The translations under genes were made by a program, and so were the position numbers. Below, one piece after another: positions 18,473 through 28,376 of a DNA stretch of 64,000 nt. Origin of the DNA: Massilia sp. Root335 (GTDB lineage Bacteria > Pseudomonadota > Gammaproteobacteria > Burkholderiales > Burkholderiaceae_D). The stretch is taken from contig NZ_LMCY01000043.1 of the NCBI RefSeq assembly GCF_001425685.1, positions 15,243 to 79,242 of the forward strand. Direction: 5' to 3'. Below the pieces are notes generated by a model. It did not search any database. It saw only the letters and a list, made by a program, of their open reading frames with translations, and was not told the DNA's origin. Position 1 is the first letter of the stretch, and every line of letters begins with the position of its first letter.

Positions 18473-18501
18473 TTGTGGGAGCGGCACGGGTCGGGTAGAA
18501 T
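18473..18501 (+). promoter_or_regulatory. promoter of tRNA-Arg
   Basis: TTGTGG (18473-18478) and TAGAAT (18496-18501) are separated by 17 bases. Transcription would start near 18508, about 14 bases before the mature tRNA. Confidence 0.55.
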
Positions 18502-18521
18502 GGCTGACTGCCGTACAGCGT

Positions 18522-18596
18522 GTCGCCATAGTACAATGGATAGTACAAGGTCCTCCTAAGACTTAGATGCAGGTTCGATTCCTGCTGGCGACACCA
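18522..18596 (+). tRNA. tRNA-Arg (anticodon CCU)
   Basis: 75 nucleotides fold as a complete cloverleaf. The acceptor stem pairs GTCGCCA with TGGCGAC, the D arm has GTAC/GTAC, and the anticodon stem AGGTC/GACTT encloses the loop CTCCTAA with anticodon CCT. The T arm is GCAGG-TTCGATT-CCTGC. The discriminator base is A and the terminal CCA is encoded. It reads the rare arginine codon AGG. Confidence 0.96.
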
Positions 18597-18664
18597 TTCC
18601 CGCCGATTCCCCATCCGCATCACCACCGCAACGCGGCGGTTTATCGGGCCGGGCCGCCCTTCGG

Positions 18665-18670
18665 TACAAT
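18665..18670 (+). promoter_or_regulatory. possible -10 of uup
   Basis: TACAAT lies 61 bases before the chosen uup ATG and after the tRNA. The -35 region (TTATCG at 18641) is a poor match, so this is a weak call. Confidence 0.3.
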
Positions 18671-18730
18671 GCCTGCTTTCTCACACTTTTATTGATGTCC
18701 GCGCACCGATCGGCGACGCGGCCTTACACC

Positions 18731-20656
18731 ATGGCTGTCATTTCCCTCTCTTCCGCGCAACTGGCTTTCGGCCACGTCGCGCTGCTCGACCATGCCGATT
18801 TCTCGCTGGAAACCGGCGAGCGCGTCGGGCTCATCGGCCGCAACGGCACCGGCAAGTCGTCGCTGCTGAAAATCATTTCCGGCCGCTCGAAGCTGGACGA
18901 CGGCCTGCTCGTCATGCAGCAGACCGTCAAGATCGCGTATGTCGAGCAGGAGCCCGTCTTCGATCCGGACATGAGCGTGTTCGACGCCGTCGCCGCCGGC
19001 ATGGGCGACCAGCAGGCGATGCTGGCCGAGTACGAGTCGCTGACCGGACAGTTTGGCCAAGGCAATGATGATGCGGTCATGGAACGCATGCACGATCTGC
19101 AGGTCAAGCTCGACGCGGCGGATGCGTGGAACCTCGGCAACCGGGTCGAGACGACGCTGGGCCGCCTCGGCCTGGCGGGCGACGCGAAGATGGGCACGTT
19201 GTCGGGCGGTATGCAGAAGCGCGTGGCGCTGGCCGTCGCGCTCGTGTCCGGTCCCGACGTGCTGCTGCTGGACGAACCGACCAACCACCTGGACTTCACG
19301 TCGATCCAGTGGCTCGAAGGCCTGCTGCGCGAATTCCGCGGCTCCGTGCTGTTCATCACCCACGACCGCCGCTTCCTCGACAACGTCGCCACGCGCATCG
19401 TCGAACTGGACCGCGGCCGCCTGCTGTCGTTCCCCGGCAATTTCACCAAGTACCAGGAGCGCAAGCGCGAACTGCTCGCGATCGAAGAAGTCGAGAACGC
19501 CAAGTTCGACAAGGTGCTCGCGCAGGAAGAGGTGTGGATCCGCAAGGGCGTGGAAGCGCGCCGCACCCGCAACGAAGGCCGCGTGCGCCGCCTGGAAGAC
19601 CTGCGCCTGCAGCGCAGCGCGCGCCGCGACCAGCAGGGCCAGGTGCGCATCGACGTGGCGACCGGCGAGCGTTCCGGCAAGATCGTCGCGGAACTGGAAA
19701 ACATTTCGAAGGCCTACGGCGACAAGGTGATCATCAAGGACTTCACGGGCACGATCATGCGCGGCGACAAGGTCGGCCTGATCGGCCCGAACGGCGCCGG
19801 CAAGACGACGCTGCTGAAAATCATTCTTGGCGAAGAGACCGTGGACAGCGGCAACGTCAAGCTGGGCACCCGCCTGAACGTCGCCTATTTCGACCAGATG
19901 CGCGCGCAGCTGAACGAAGAGGCGTCGCTGGCCGACACGATCGCCCCGGGCAGCGACTGGGTCGAGATCAACGGCCAGCGCAAGCACGTGATGAGCTATC
20001 TGGGCGACTTCCTGTTCGCGCCCGAGCGCGCACGCTCGCCCGTGAAATCGCTGTCGGGCGGCGAGCGCAACCGCCTGCTGCTGGCGCGCCTGTTCGCCAA
20101 GCCCGCCAACTGCCTCGTGCTGGACGAACCCACCAACGACCTCGACATCGAGACGCTCGAATTGCTGGAAGAACTGTTGACGGACTACGCCGGCACCGTG
20201 TTCCTCGTCAGCCACGACCGCACGTTCCTCGACAACGTCGTCACGCAAGTCATCGTTTCCGAAGGGCAGGGAATGTGGCGGGAATTTGTCGGCGGCTACA
20301 GCGACTGGGAACGCGTGAAGTCCACCGTGGCGGCAACGCCCGCCGCGCCGGCGGCCGCCGGCAAGGCCGCACCGGCGAAAGCGCAGGATATGTCATCCAG
20401 CGCACAGAACGCATCCGGCAAGAAGGTAAAGTTGAGTTACAAGGAGCAGCGAGAGCTGGAAGAACTGCCGCAGCTCATCGCCAGCCTTGAAGACGAGCAG
20501 TCGGCCATCACGGCGCAGCTGAATGCGCCCGACTTCTACAAGACCAATCCCGCCGACGCGCGCCGGATCAATGCCCGGTTCGCGGAGATCGAGGAATCGT
20601 TGCTCGAGACCCTCGAGCGCTGGGAGCGCCTCGAAGCGCGCGCGAGGGGAGAGTAA
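18731..20656 (+). CDS. uup: ABC-F family ATPase Uup
   Basis: Soluble ABC-F protein of 641 residues with two ATPase domains. The first has Walker A GRNGTGKSS, signature LSGGMQKR and Walker B LLLDEPTNHLD; the second has GPNGAGKTT, LSGGERNR and LVLDEPTNDLD. Between them lies the charged linker helix region, and the C-terminal roughly 75 residues form the coiled coil (YKEQRELEELP...) that marks Uup and binds DNA in the E. coli homologue. ABC-F proteins act on ribosomes, and Uup also affects precise excision and recombination. The start at 18731 puts the conserved first strand at the N terminus. An upstream ATG at 18695 would add 12 residues, and neither has a strong ribosome site. Confidence 0.92.
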   Translation: MAVISLSSAQLAFGHVALLDHADFSLETGERVGLIGRNGTGKSSLLKIISGRSKLDDGLLVMQQTVKIAYVEQEPVFDPDMSVFDAVAAGMGDQQAMLAEYESLTGQFGQGNDDAVMERMHDLQVKLDAADAWNLGNRVETTLGRLGLAGDAKMGTLSGGMQKRVALAVALVSGPDVLLLDEPTNHLDFTSIQWLEGLLREFRGSVLFITHDRRFLDNVATRIVELDRGRLLSFPGNFTKYQERKRELLAIEEVENAKFDKVLAQEEVWIRKGVEARRTRNEGRVRRLEDLRLQRSARRDQQGQVRIDVATGERSGKIVAELENISKAYGDKVIIKDFTGTIMRGDKVGLIGPNGAGKTTLLKIILGEETVDSGNVKLGTRLNVAYFDQMRAQLNEEASLADTIAPGSDWVEINGQRKHVMSYLGDFLFAPERARSPVKSLSGGERNRLLLARLFAKPANCLVLDEPTNDLDIETLELLEELLTDYAGTVFLVSHDRTFLDNVVTQVIVSEGQGMWREFVGGYSDWERVKSTVAATPAAPAAAGKAAPAKAQDMSSSAQNASGKKVKLSYKEQRELEELPQLIASLEDEQSAITAQLNAPDFYKTNPADARRINARFAEIEESLLETLERWERLEARARGE

Positions 20657-20712
20657 CCCATGCGCTAGCGCATCGCGACAAGCGCGGGCCAGGTGCCCGC
20701 TGACGGAGAAAC

Positions 20713-21438
20713 ATGACTGAGCATGACGACCGCTACGCCGTGCCCGCCACGGCAGCCATCCCCGCCGACGCTCCCATGTTCAACCGCGCGGCCTGGATCC
20801 GCATCCTCCCTTTCGCCGCCTACCTCGTCTTCATCGTTGCCGGCGACGTGCTCGAGCGCCTGGGTGTCCGGCCGGACACCCTGCGCTGGCTGTATCCCGC
20901 CAAGATCGCCCTCGTGGCCCTGTTGCTGGCGCTGTTCTGGCGCCGCTACCAAGAACTTTCCCGTTTCCGTTTGGCACCGTTGCCCGCGTCGATCGCGCTG
21001 GCGACCGGCGTCGCCGTGCTCGTGCTGTGGATCACCCTGGATGCCGGCTGGATGGTCGTCGGTTCGCCGCCCGGCTTCGACCCGCGCGTCGGCGGCCGCA
21101 TCGACTGGCTGCTCGTGGCGATCCGCATCGCCGGCGCCGCGCTCGTCGTGCCCATCATGGAAGAATTGTTCTGGCGTTCTTTCCTGATGCGATGGGTGGA
21201 CGATCCTGATTTCGAGTCGGTTGAGCCCTCTCAACTGAGTATCAAAAGCTTCGTCATTACCGTCCTGCTGTTCGGCTTCGAACATAACCTCTGGCTTGCC
21301 GGGATCGTTGCCGGTGCGGCCTACAGCCTGCTGTACATGCGTCACCGCAACTTGTGGTCGCCGATCCTGGCGCATGCCGTGACCAACGGCCTGCTGGGCG
21401 TGTGGGTGGTTCGAACCGGGAACTGGTCTTACTGGTAA
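20713..21438 (+). CDS. CAAX prenyl protease-related protein (exosortase-associated)
   Basis: Integral membrane protein of 241 residues with about six to eight hydrophobic segments. It carries the CPBP/CAAX protease motifs: EELFWR (glutamate pair plus Arg), FGFEHN and the C-terminal HAVTN. It matches the PEP-CTERM-associated CAAX-protease-like family (TIGR03008 type), known to co-occur with exosortase eps loci. It lies 39 bases upstream of epsL, so it probably opens the exopolysaccharide operon. Its proteolytic substrate is not known; a role in processing sorted or membrane proteins is inference. Confidence 0.85.
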   Translation: MTEHDDRYAVPATAAIPADAPMFNRAAWIRILPFAAYLVFIVAGDVLERLGVRPDTLRWLYPAKIALVALLLALFWRRYQELSRFRLAPLPASIALATGVAVLVLWITLDAGWMVVGSPPGFDPRVGGRIDWLLVAIRIAGAALVVPIMEELFWRSFLMRWVDDPDFESVEPSQLSIKSFVITVLLFGFEHNLWLAGIVAGAAYSLLYMRHRNLWSPILAHAVTNGLLGVWVVRTGNWSYW

Positions 21439-21477
21439 GTCGTCCGGCAATTAACACTTCAAAGAAGATAAACGACC

Positions 21478-22674
21478 ATGTCGAATTCCCGCGTACGTCC
21501 CCTTGCCCTGTTGCTCTGCACCCTGTTCACGCTGCCGGCCGGTGCCGGGCCCAACGATGCGCTCCACCTCTATGCCGGCGTGTCCTACGGCCACGACGAC
21601 AACCTGCTGCGCGTGCCCGACGACGCGCCCGCGTTCGACGGCACCCGCGCCGATTCGTGGTGGCAGCGGGAGGGCGGATTGATCTTCGATAAGACTTATA
21701 GCCGGCAGCGGATTTCCATCGTCGCCAAGCTGTCCAAGTACGACTTCAACCACTTCAAACAGCTCAATTACGATGGCAAGGACGTGCAAGCAACCTGGTT
21801 CTGGCAGCTCGGCAATCACCTGGAAGGCAAGGTCGGCACGACCTACGAACAGGTGCTCGCGCCGTACACGGATTTCGCGAGCAACGAGCGCAACCTGCGC
21901 CGCAGCCGCAGCCAGTTCGCCGAAGGCGCCTGGCGCTTCCACTCGTCCTGGCGCGTACGCACCGGCTTCCAGCGCGACAAATACGACTACGAGCTGTTTG
22001 CCCAGCGCTACAACAATCGTACCGAGGACGCGAGCGAGCTCGAGCTCGACTACCTGCCGAGCAGCGGCAGCACCGTCGGCCTCGTGGCGCGGCGGGTCAA
22101 GGGCACGTATCCGTATCCGCGTCCCGTCGGTCCCTTCCTCCTCAACGACAATTTCACGCAGGACGAACTGAAGGCGCGCGTGCTGTGGCTGGCCACGGGC
22201 TCGACGAGCTTCGATGCCCTCGTCGGCTACACGCGGCGCAACCAGCCTTCGTTCGGCACGGGCAAGACGAGCGGCATCGCCGGCAAGGTCAAGGCCACGT
22301 ACCAGCCGCGCGGCAAGATGACCTATACCGCCGCCGTCTGGCGCGACTTCGCGCCGCTGGAAAGCACGGTCGTGAGCTATACGCTGAACAAGGGCGCCAG
22401 CGTGGGCGCGCAGTGGGATGCGACGGCCAAGATCAAGGTGAACGCCGACGCCGTCTACGAACGGCGCAACTACAACGCGCGCGAGACGTTCGCCAGGCTG
22501 GGCGACATCCGCGATTCCATCCGCACGGGCAGCCTCGCCGCGACCTGGTCGCCGCGGCCGACCGTGCATGTATCGGCCGGGCTCGCGCACCAGGCGCGCA
22601 CCGGGTCGGCCGTGCTCGGTACTGGCAGCTTCAAGTCGAACAGTGTGACGCTGTCGGCCAGTGCGCAGTTCTGA
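21478..22674 (+). CDS. epsL: exopolysaccharide outer membrane protein EpsL
   Basis: Predicted outer-membrane beta-barrel protein of 398 residues, matching the XrtB/PEP-CTERM-associated EpsL family. A signal peptide covers about residues 1-22 (cleaved near AGA). The rest consists of alternating amphipathic strands rich in Tyr, Arg and Asn (for example FNHFKQLNYDGKD) and ends in a terminal aromatic residue (SASAQF) typical of barrel insertion. It probably helps carry or anchor the polymer at the outer membrane. It sits between the CAAX-protease homologue and the initiating sugar transferase. The start is the ATG at 21478 after an AAAGAAGA site. Confidence 0.88.
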   Translation: MSNSRVRPLALLLCTLFTLPAGAGPNDALHLYAGVSYGHDDNLLRVPDDAPAFDGTRADSWWQREGGLIFDKTYSRQRISIVAKLSKYDFNHFKQLNYDGKDVQATWFWQLGNHLEGKVGTTYEQVLAPYTDFASNERNLRRSRSQFAEGAWRFHSSWRVRTGFQRDKYDYELFAQRYNNRTEDASELELDYLPSSGSTVGLVARRVKGTYPYPRPVGPFLLNDNFTQDELKARVLWLATGSTSFDALVGYTRRNQPSFGTGKTSGIAGKVKATYQPRGKMTYTAAVWRDFAPLESTVVSYTLNKGASVGAQWDATAKIKVNADAVYERRNYNARETFARLGDIRDSIRTGSLAATWSPRPTVHVSAGLAHQARTGSAVLGTGSFKSNSVTLSASAQF

Positions 22675-22697
22675 TTGCGCAGTTCCAGATCATTCTC

Positions 22698-24077
22698 ATG
22701 ACCGTCAATGACATACCGTTGATTTCGTTTTTCCAGCGCGTACTCGATCCGCTGATCATCATGGGCACGCTGTACCTGTCGGCGCTGCTGTTCCATGAAC
22801 CGTTCTCGGGCTACCTGCTGGTGCTGATGGTATTGGCCTTTTTCATTTCGTCGGCCGTGTACCAGCACATCGATCCGTACCGCACGTGGCGCAGCGGGCG
22901 GATGTGGGCCTATGCGCGCGACACCGTGTTCGGCTGGTGCGTGACGCTCGCCGTGCTGATGTTCCTCGGCTCGTCCAGCGGCCTCAAATATTATTACGAC
23001 GAGCGCGTGCTGCTGGCCTGGGCCGTGGCCACGCCGCTGGTCCTGCTGGGCAGCCACATCGCCGTGCGCGTGGCGAACCGGCCCGGCAAGAGCCGCGAAG
23101 TGCGGTCCGTGGTGGTGGTCGGCGTCAACGACGTGGGCCTCAAGTTCGCCGCCATCTGCGACCGCCATCCGAACCTGTTCATGCAGGTGCGCGGTTTCTT
23201 CGACGACCGCGACGGCGACCGCCGCCCGGCCGAGCTGCCGCACCCGATGCTGGGCAAGACGGACGAGCTGGCGCAGTACGTGCGCAACAACGGCATCAAG
23301 ATGATCTTCATCAGCCAGCCGATCTCGGCGCAGCCGCGCATCCGCAAGCTCATCGAAGAGTTGCAGGATACGACGGCCTCCGTGTATTTCCTGCCCGACG
23401 TCTACATCTTCGACCTCATGCAGGCGCGCTTCGACAACGTGGGCGGCATGCCCGTGATCGCGATCTGCGAGACCCCGTTCATGGGCCTGAACAGCACGAT
23501 CAAGCGCGGCTCCGACATCGTGCTGTCCTGCCTCATCCTGCTGCTGCTGGCGCCGCTGATGGTGGCCATCGCCGTGGCCGTCCGCGTGAGTTCGCCGGGT
23601 CCCGTCATCTTCCGCCAGCGCCGCTATGGCCTGTATGGTGAAGAGATCATCGTCTACAAATTCCGCTCGATGAAGGTGATGGAGAACGGCAGTTCCGTCG
23701 TGCAGGCGCGCAAGGGCGACGACCGCGTGACGTCGATCGGCGGCTTCCTGCGCCGCACGTCGCTCGACGAATTGCCGCAATTCGTCAACGTGCTGCAGGG
23801 CCGGATGAGCATCGTCGGGCCGCGGCCGCATGCGGTCGCGCACAACGAGCAATACCGCAAGCTGATCAAGGGATACATGCTGCGCCATAAGGTCAAGCCG
23901 GGCATCACCGGTTGGGCGCAGGTCAATGGCCTGCGTGGTGAAACTGCCACGCTGGACAAGATGGAAGCGCGCATCCAGTACGACCTCGATTATCTGCGCA
24001 ATTGGTCGCTGTGGCTGGACCTGTGGATCGTGCTCAAGACCGTGAAAGTGGTGCTCACGCGCGAGAACGCCTTCTGA
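22698..24077 (+). CDS. undecaprenyl-phosphate glucose phosphotransferase (polyisoprenyl-phosphate hexose-1-P transferase)
   Basis: Inner-membrane enzyme of 459 residues that would start repeat-unit assembly by transferring a hexose-1-phosphate, most likely glucose, to undecaprenyl phosphate. Four hydrophobic N-terminal helices are followed by a soluble nucleotide-binding-like middle region (VVVVGVNDVGLKF) and the catalytic bacterial sugar-transferase domain at about 265-459, with KRGSDIVLS, SPGPVIFRQRRYG, YKFRSM, RRTSLDELPQ and GPRPHA. The length and domain order fit the WcaJ/EpsB group. The ATG at 22698 has a weak ribosome site and lies 23 bases after epsL. Glucose versus galactose cannot be decided from sequence. 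Confidence 0.9.
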   Translation: MTVNDIPLISFFQRVLDPLIIMGTLYLSALLFHEPFSGYLLVLMVLAFFISSAVYQHIDPYRTWRSGRMWAYARDTVFGWCVTLAVLMFLGSSSGLKYYYDERVLLAWAVATPLVLLGSHIAVRVANRPGKSREVRSVVVVGVNDVGLKFAAICDRHPNLFMQVRGFFDDRDGDRRPAELPHPMLGKTDELAQYVRNNGIKMIFISQPISAQPRIRKLIEELQDTTASVYFLPDVYIFDLMQARFDNVGGMPVIAICETPFMGLNSTIKRGSDIVLSCLILLLLAPLMVAIAVAVRVSSPGPVIFRQRRYGLYGEEIIVYKFRSMKVMENGSSVVQARKGDDRVTSIGGFLRRTSLDELPQFVNVLQGRMSIVGPRPHAVAHNEQYRKLIKGYMLRHKVKPGITGWAQVNGLRGETATLDKMEARIQYDLDYLRNWSLWLDLWIVLKTVKVVLTRENAF

Positions 24078-24145
24078 AGCCGGCGCCCCGTCAGATGGGG
24101 TCACTTAGGTTCGACTTAAAGAGGCGGATTCAATCGGATCGGCGC

Positions 24146-24173
24146 TTGCGACGCCGGATGGGCTGCGTAGAAT
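24146..24173 (+). promoter_or_regulatory. predicted promoter upstream of gmd
   Basis: TTGCGA (24146-24151) and TAGAAT (24168-24173) with a 16-base spacer lie in the 157-base gap before gmd. The gap begins with a short CCCC/GGGG hairpin. This would give gmd-fcl its own transcript. Confidence 0.45.
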
Positions 24174-24234
24174 AATTGATGAGATTGCAATTTTTTATTG
24201 ACTTTGCATAACATTTCGCCAGGAAAGCAGGCAC

Positions 24235-25350
24235 ATGAAAAAAGCGCTGATCACGGGTGTGACTGGACAGGACGGTTCGTATCTCGCGGAACTCTTGCTT
24301 GCGAAGGGCTACGAAGTACACGGCATCAAGCGCCGCGCCTCGCTCTTCAATACGGAACGGATCGATCACATCTACCAGGACCCGCACGTCGAGGGCAGCC
24401 GCTTCCACCTGCATTACGGCGACCTGTCCGATACGTCGAACCTGAACCGCATCCTGTGCGAAGTGCGGCCCGACGAAGTCTACAACCTGGGCGCGATGAG
24501 CCACGTGGCCGTGTCGTTCGAATCGCCGGAATACACGGCCGACGTCGACGCGATCGGCACCTTGCGCCTGCTGGAGGCGATCCGTTTCCTCGGCCTGGAA
24601 AAGACGACGCGGTTCTACCAGGCATCGACGTCGGAACTGTACGGCCTCGTGCAGGAAACGCCGCAGCGCGAGACGACGCCGTTCTATCCGCGCAGTCCGT
24701 ATGCCGTCGCCAAGCTGTACGCCTACTGGATCACGGTCAATTACCGCGAAGCGTATGGCCTGTACGCCTGCAACGGCATCCTGTTCAACCACGAATCCCC
24801 GCGCCGCGGCGAGACGTTTGTCACGCGCAAGATCACGCGCGGTCTCGCGAACATTTCGCAGGGCCTGGAGCAGCAACTGTTTCTCGGTAACCTCGACGCC
24901 CTGCGCGACTGGGGCCATGCGCGCGACTATGTCGAGATGCAGTGGCTCATGCTGCAACAAGACGCGCCGGAGGACTACGTGATCGCGACGGGGCGCCAGT
25001 ATTCCGTGCGCCATTTCGTCGACGTGGCCGCGCGCGAACTGGGCATCGAGATCGCGTGGCAGGGCGAGGGCATCCACGAACGGGGCGTGATCGCCGCGGT
25101 CCACGGCGACAAGGCGCCCGGCGTCGCGGTGGGCCAACCGATCGTCGCCGTCGACCCGCAATATTTCCGTCCGACGGAAGTCGAGACGCTGCTCGGCGAT
25201 CCGGGCAAGGCGCGCCGCCGGCTGGGCTGGGAACCCCGGACAAGTTTCGAAGCGATGGTGCAGGAAATGGTGGGGCACGACCTCGAGACGGCGCGCCGCC
25301 ACAAGCTGCTGGCATCGCATGGCTACAACGTCGCAATTTCACTGGAGTGA
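24235..25350 (+). CDS. gmd: GDP-mannose 4,6-dehydratase
   Basis: Extended SDR enzyme of 371 residues that converts GDP-D-mannose to GDP-4-keto-6-deoxymannose, the first step to GDP-L-fucose. It has the NADP-binding GVTGQDGSY motif at about residue 8, the catalytic STSELYG segment, and Tyr/Lys in [30 protein letters not shown] is the family hallmark that binds GDP-mannose. It is followed after three bases by the matching synthase, and its substrate can come from manC near 51 kb. The ATG at 24235 follows GGAAAGCAGG. Confidence 0.96.
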   Translation: MKKALITGVTGQDGSYLAELLLAKGYEVHGIKRRASLFNTERIDHIYQDPHVEGSRFHLHYGDLSDTSNLNRILCEVRPDEVYNLGAMSHVAVSFESPEYTADVDAIGTLRLLEAIRFLGLEKTTRFYQASTSELYGLVQETPQRETTPFYPRSPYAVAKLYAYWITVNYREAYGLYACNGILFNHESPRRGETFVTRKITRGLANISQGLEQQLFLGNLDALRDWGHARDYVEMQWLMLQQDAPEDYVIATGRQYSVRHFVDVAARELGIEIAWQGEGIHERGVIAAVHGDKAPGVAVGQPIVAVDPQYFRPTEVETLLGDPGKARRRLGWEPRTSFEAMVQEMVGHDLETARRHKLLASHGYNVAISLE

Positions 25351-25353
25351 ACG

Positions 25354-26334
25354 TTGAATACTGAACCCCGCATCTATGTGGCCGGCCATAACGGGCTGGT
25401 CGGTTCTGCCATCGTGCGCGTGCTGCGCGCGCAAGGGCACACGAACATCGTCACGCGCAGTCACGCGGAACTCGAGCTGACCGACCAGGCCCAGGTCCGC
25501 GCGTTCTTCCGCAGCGAGCGCATCGACCAGGTCTACCTGGCCGCGGCCAGGGTCGGCGGCATCCATGCGAACAACACGTATCCGGCCGAGTTCATCTACG
25601 ACAACATGATGGTGCAGGCGAACGTCGTGCACGAAGCGTGGCAGAGCGGGGTCGAGAAGCTGCTGTTCCTCGGTTCCTCGTGCATCTATCCGCGCCTGGC
25701 CCAGCAGCCCATCAAGGAAGAGTACCTGATGAGCGGCATGCTGGAGCCGACCAACGAGCCGTATGCGATGGCGAAGATCGCCGGCATCAAGCTGTGCGAA
25801 AGCTATAACCGGCAATACGGCACCGACTACCGCAGCGTGATGCCGACGAATCTGTACGGTCCGGGCGACAACTATCACCCGGAAAACAGTCACGTGATCC
25901 CCGCCCTCATGCGGCGCTTCCACGCGGCGAAGCTGGACGGCGCACCGGAGGTCCTGATCTGGGGCAGCGGCAAGCCGATGCGCGAATTCCTGTACGTGGA
26001 CGACATGGCGGAAGCGAGCGTCTACGTGATGAATCTCGACCGCGACACGTATGCCGCGTCCACCGACCCCATGCATTCGCACATCAACGTCGGCACCGGC
26101 GAGGACGTCACGATCGCGGAGCTGGCGCGCCTCGTCGGCGAGACCGTCGGCTACCGCGGCCGCATCGCGTTCGACACCAGCAAGCCCGACGGCACGCCGC
26201 GCAAGCTGCTCGACGTGTCCAAGCTGAAATCCCTCGGCTGGCAGGCACGCACGCCGTTGCCGGACGGATTGCGGCGCGCGTATGCGGCCTTCGTCGATCT
26301 GATGCAGAGCCAGCAAAAACGGGCCGCGGCCTGA
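25354..26334 (+). CDS. fcl: GDP-L-fucose synthase
   Basis: SDR epimerase/reductase of 326 residues that turns GDP-4-keto-6-deoxymannose into GDP-L-fucose with NADPH. The N-terminal [13 protein letters not shown] is the dinucleotide site. The catalytic Tyr and Lys are in [11 protein letters not shown], with LGSSCIYPR upstream and [20 protein letters not shown] as the family signature. The start is a TTG at 25354 with a GGAG site just before it, three bases after the gmd stop, so the pair is tightly coupled. Together they predict fucose (or a derivative) in the polymer. Confidence 0.95.
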   Translation: MNTEPRIYVAGHNGLVGSAIVRVLRAQGHTNIVTRSHAELELTDQAQVRAFFRSERIDQVYLAAARVGGIHANNTYPAEFIYDNMMVQANVVHEAWQSGVEKLLFLGSSCIYPRLAQQPIKEEYLMSGMLEPTNEPYAMAKIAGIKLCESYNRQYGTDYRSVMPTNLYGPGDNYHPENSHVIPALMRRFHAAKLDGAPEVLIWGSGKPMREFLYVDDMAEASVYVMNLDRDTYAASTDPMHSHINVGTGEDVTIAELARLVGETVGYRGRIAFDTSKPDGTPRKLLDVSKLKSLGWQARTPLPDGLRRAYAAFVDLMQSQQKRAAA

Positions 26335-26454
26335 GTCGTCGCGGGGCGGAGCCTTACGGCTGAGTGTTAATTGACGAACAGATACCGAGCCGTGCGGCTC
26401 CCAGAATGAACGGGCTATAAAAAGAGTTCCACACGATCCTCCCGAGGAAACCAA

Positions 26455-27504
26455 ATGAACAACAACCACGTGGCTGCCATCATGAAGACATCCCCCCTTA
26501 CCACTCCCAAGCGCGTGCTGTGCGCCGCGCTGATCCTGGTTGCGGCAACCTTGAGCGCGTGCGGCGACAAGGCGAAGGAAAAGAAACCCGGCCAGGCGCT
26601 GGCGAGCGTGAACGGGGAAGAGGTCACGGTGCTCCAGCTCAACGAGGAATTGCAGCGCGCGGGGGTGTCGGCAGCCCAGCAGGACGCCGCCAGCAAGCAG
26701 TTGCTGCAGGTACTGATCGACCGTCAGTTGCTGCAGGAGGCGGCGGCCAAGGAAAACCTCGACCGCGATCCCAAGGTCATGCAGGCGATCGACCGCGCCC
26801 GCGCGCTGATCATCGCGCAGGCCTACTTGCAGAAACGCATCGGCAGCGCGACGAAGCCGGCGCCGGCGGAAGTCGAGGAATACTACAACAAGCATCCGGA
26901 GTTCTTTTCCAACCGTAAGCAGTTCAGCATGAACGAACTCGTGATCCCCGCCAACGACCTGACGCCCGAGCTGCGCAGCGCGGCCGACAGCGCCAAGTCG
27001 CTGGAAGAGGTCGCGGTGTGGCTGGACGCGCACAAGATCAAATACGGCCGCAACCAGGTCACGCGCTCGACGGCCGACGTGCCGCCGCAACTGTCGTCCA
27101 AGCTGCTGGGCATGCCCAAGGGCCAGCTCTTCGTCGTCAAGGAAGGTCCGCGCGCGATGTTCATTTCCGTCGCCGAAATCAAGGACGCGCCGGTGAACCT
27201 GCAGGTCGCGTCCAGCCAGATCGAGCAATTTCTTGTGAACCGCAAGAACAAGGAGCTGGCCGTCGCCGAACTGCAGCGCCTGCGTTCCAGCGCCAAGATC
27301 GAGTACCTGAACAAGTCGATGATGCCCGATCCCAAGGCCGCACCGACCTCACCCGCCGGCGCCGGCCCATCCAGCGCGGTGGCGAACGCCGATCCCGCCG
27401 CGACAGCTGCGCCGGCCGCGGCAGCAGTCGAGGCCGCACCGGCCGACAACGCATCCGGCGCAGACAAGGCAGCGCTCGATCGCGGCGTCGCCGGACTGAA
27501 GTAA
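26455..27504 (+). CDS. epsD: EpsD-family peptidyl-prolyl cis-trans isomerase (lipoprotein)
   Basis: Predicted periplasmic lipoprotein of 349 residues with a lipobox (LSAC, Cys near residue 33). It then has a SurA/PpiC-like N-terminal helical region (VNGEEVTVLQLNEELQ) and a divergent rotamase domain at about 135-250, followed by an Ala/Pro-rich tail. It matches the EpsD PPIase family found in eps loci with exosortase. It probably helps fold outer-membrane or export components such as EpsE and EpsL; this is inferred from context. The ATG at 26455 follows a GAGGAAA site. A 120-base gap upstream contains a GAGCCG-TG-CGGCTC hairpin, so a separate transcript may start here. Confidence 0.87.
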   Translation: MNNNHVAAIMKTSPLTTPKRVLCAALILVAATLSACGDKAKEKKPGQALASVNGEEVTVLQLNEELQRAGVSAAQQDAASKQLLQVLIDRQLLQEAAAKENLDRDPKVMQAIDRARALIIAQAYLQKRIGSATKPAPAEVEEYYNKHPEFFSNRKQFSMNELVIPANDLTPELRSAADSAKSLEEVAVWLDAHKIKYGRNQVTRSTADVPPQLSSKLLGMPKGQLFVVKEGPRAMFISVAEIKDAPVNLQVASSQIEQFLVNRKNKELAVAELQRLRSSAKIEYLNKSMMPDPKAAPTSPAGAGPSSAVANADPAATAAPAAAAVEAAPADNASGADKAALDRGVAGLK

Positions 27505-27537
27505 TTCGAATCATTTGACGAACAAGAAGGAGTGAAC

Positions 27538-28326
27538 ATGAAACGACTCGTACACTGGATGATTGCGGCGGTCCTCACGGTCAGCGCGGGCATGGCTGGC
27601 GCGGCGGAAATCCTGCTGGGCCCGGGCGATGTGGTCAAGGCATCGGTCTACGGCAGTCCCGATCTCGCGGTCGAAACGCGCGTGTCGGAAGGCGGCACCA
27701 TGACCTTCCCGCTGCTGGGCGAAGTGCAGGTCGGTGGCCTGACGACGCAACAGGCGGAAAAGAAGATCGGCAACCTGCTGGAAAAAGGCGGCTACCTCAA
27801 GAAGGCGCAGGTCAACCTCCTGATCACCACGCTGGCCAGCCAGCAGGTGTCGGTGCTGGGCCAGGTCAACCGTCCGGGCCGCTACCCGGTCGACGGTCCG
27901 CGCAAGGTGCTCGACCTGCTGGCGCTGGCCGGCGGCATCGGCCCCGAAGGCGGCGACATGGTCAGCCTGGTGCGCACCCGCAACGGTGTCACCACGCGCG
28001 AAACCATCGACGTCGTCGAGATGGTGCGCAAGGGCGAGCTGAACCGCGATTATGAAGTCGCCGGCGGCGACATCATCTTCGTCGAGCGCGCACCGCGTGC
28101 CTACATCACGGGCGAGGTACAGCGTCCGGGACCGTTCCGCCTGGAGCGTGCGATGACCGTCCAGCAGGCCCTGTCGGCCGGCGGCGGTCTCACGCAGCGC
28201 GGCACGCAGCGCGGCCTGCGCATCACGCGCCGCGATGCGAGCGGGGCGCAGCATACGATCGATGCGAAGGCGGATGATCTCGTGCAAGTGGACGACGTCA
28301 TCACGGTAAAAGAGTCGTGGTTCTGA
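27538..28326 (+). CDS. epsE: polysaccharide export protein EpsE (OPX family)
   Basis: 262-residue member of the outer-membrane polysaccharide export (OPX/Wza-like) family. A signal peptide ends near residue 23 (MAGAAE). The Poly_export domain follows (LLGPGDVVKASVYGSPDLAVE, about 24-105), then two SLBB-type domains (VSVLGQVNRPGRYPV and AYITGEVQRPGPFRLE). There is no lipobox cysteine, unlike Wza, and no obvious C-terminal outer-membrane helix, so outer-membrane passage may depend on EpsL. The ATG at 27538 has an AAGGAG site five bases upstream, better than an in-frame GTG at 27532. It works with EpsF and EpsG. Confidence 0.9.
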   Translation: MKRLVHWMIAAVLTVSAGMAGAAEILLGPGDVVKASVYGSPDLAVETRVSEGGTMTFPLLGEVQVGGLTTQQAEKKIGNLLEKGGYLKKAQVNLLITTLASQQVSVLGQVNRPGRYPVDGPRKVLDLLALAGGIGPEGGDMVSLVRTRNGVTTRETIDVVEMVRKGELNRDYEVAGGDIIFVERAPRAYITGEVQRPGPFRLERAMTVQQALSAGGGLTQRGTQRGLRITRRDASGAQHTIDAKADDLVQVDDVITVKESWF

Positions 28327-28376
28327 TGTAGCGACGGCGTCCGGTTTTTTGTTCCACTCCGTTTTAAAGGTTCATC

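Noticed and set aside
18522-18596. tRNA-Arg as an integration site of a genomic island
   Set aside because: No integrase gene and no direct repeat of the tRNA 3' end were seen in the window.
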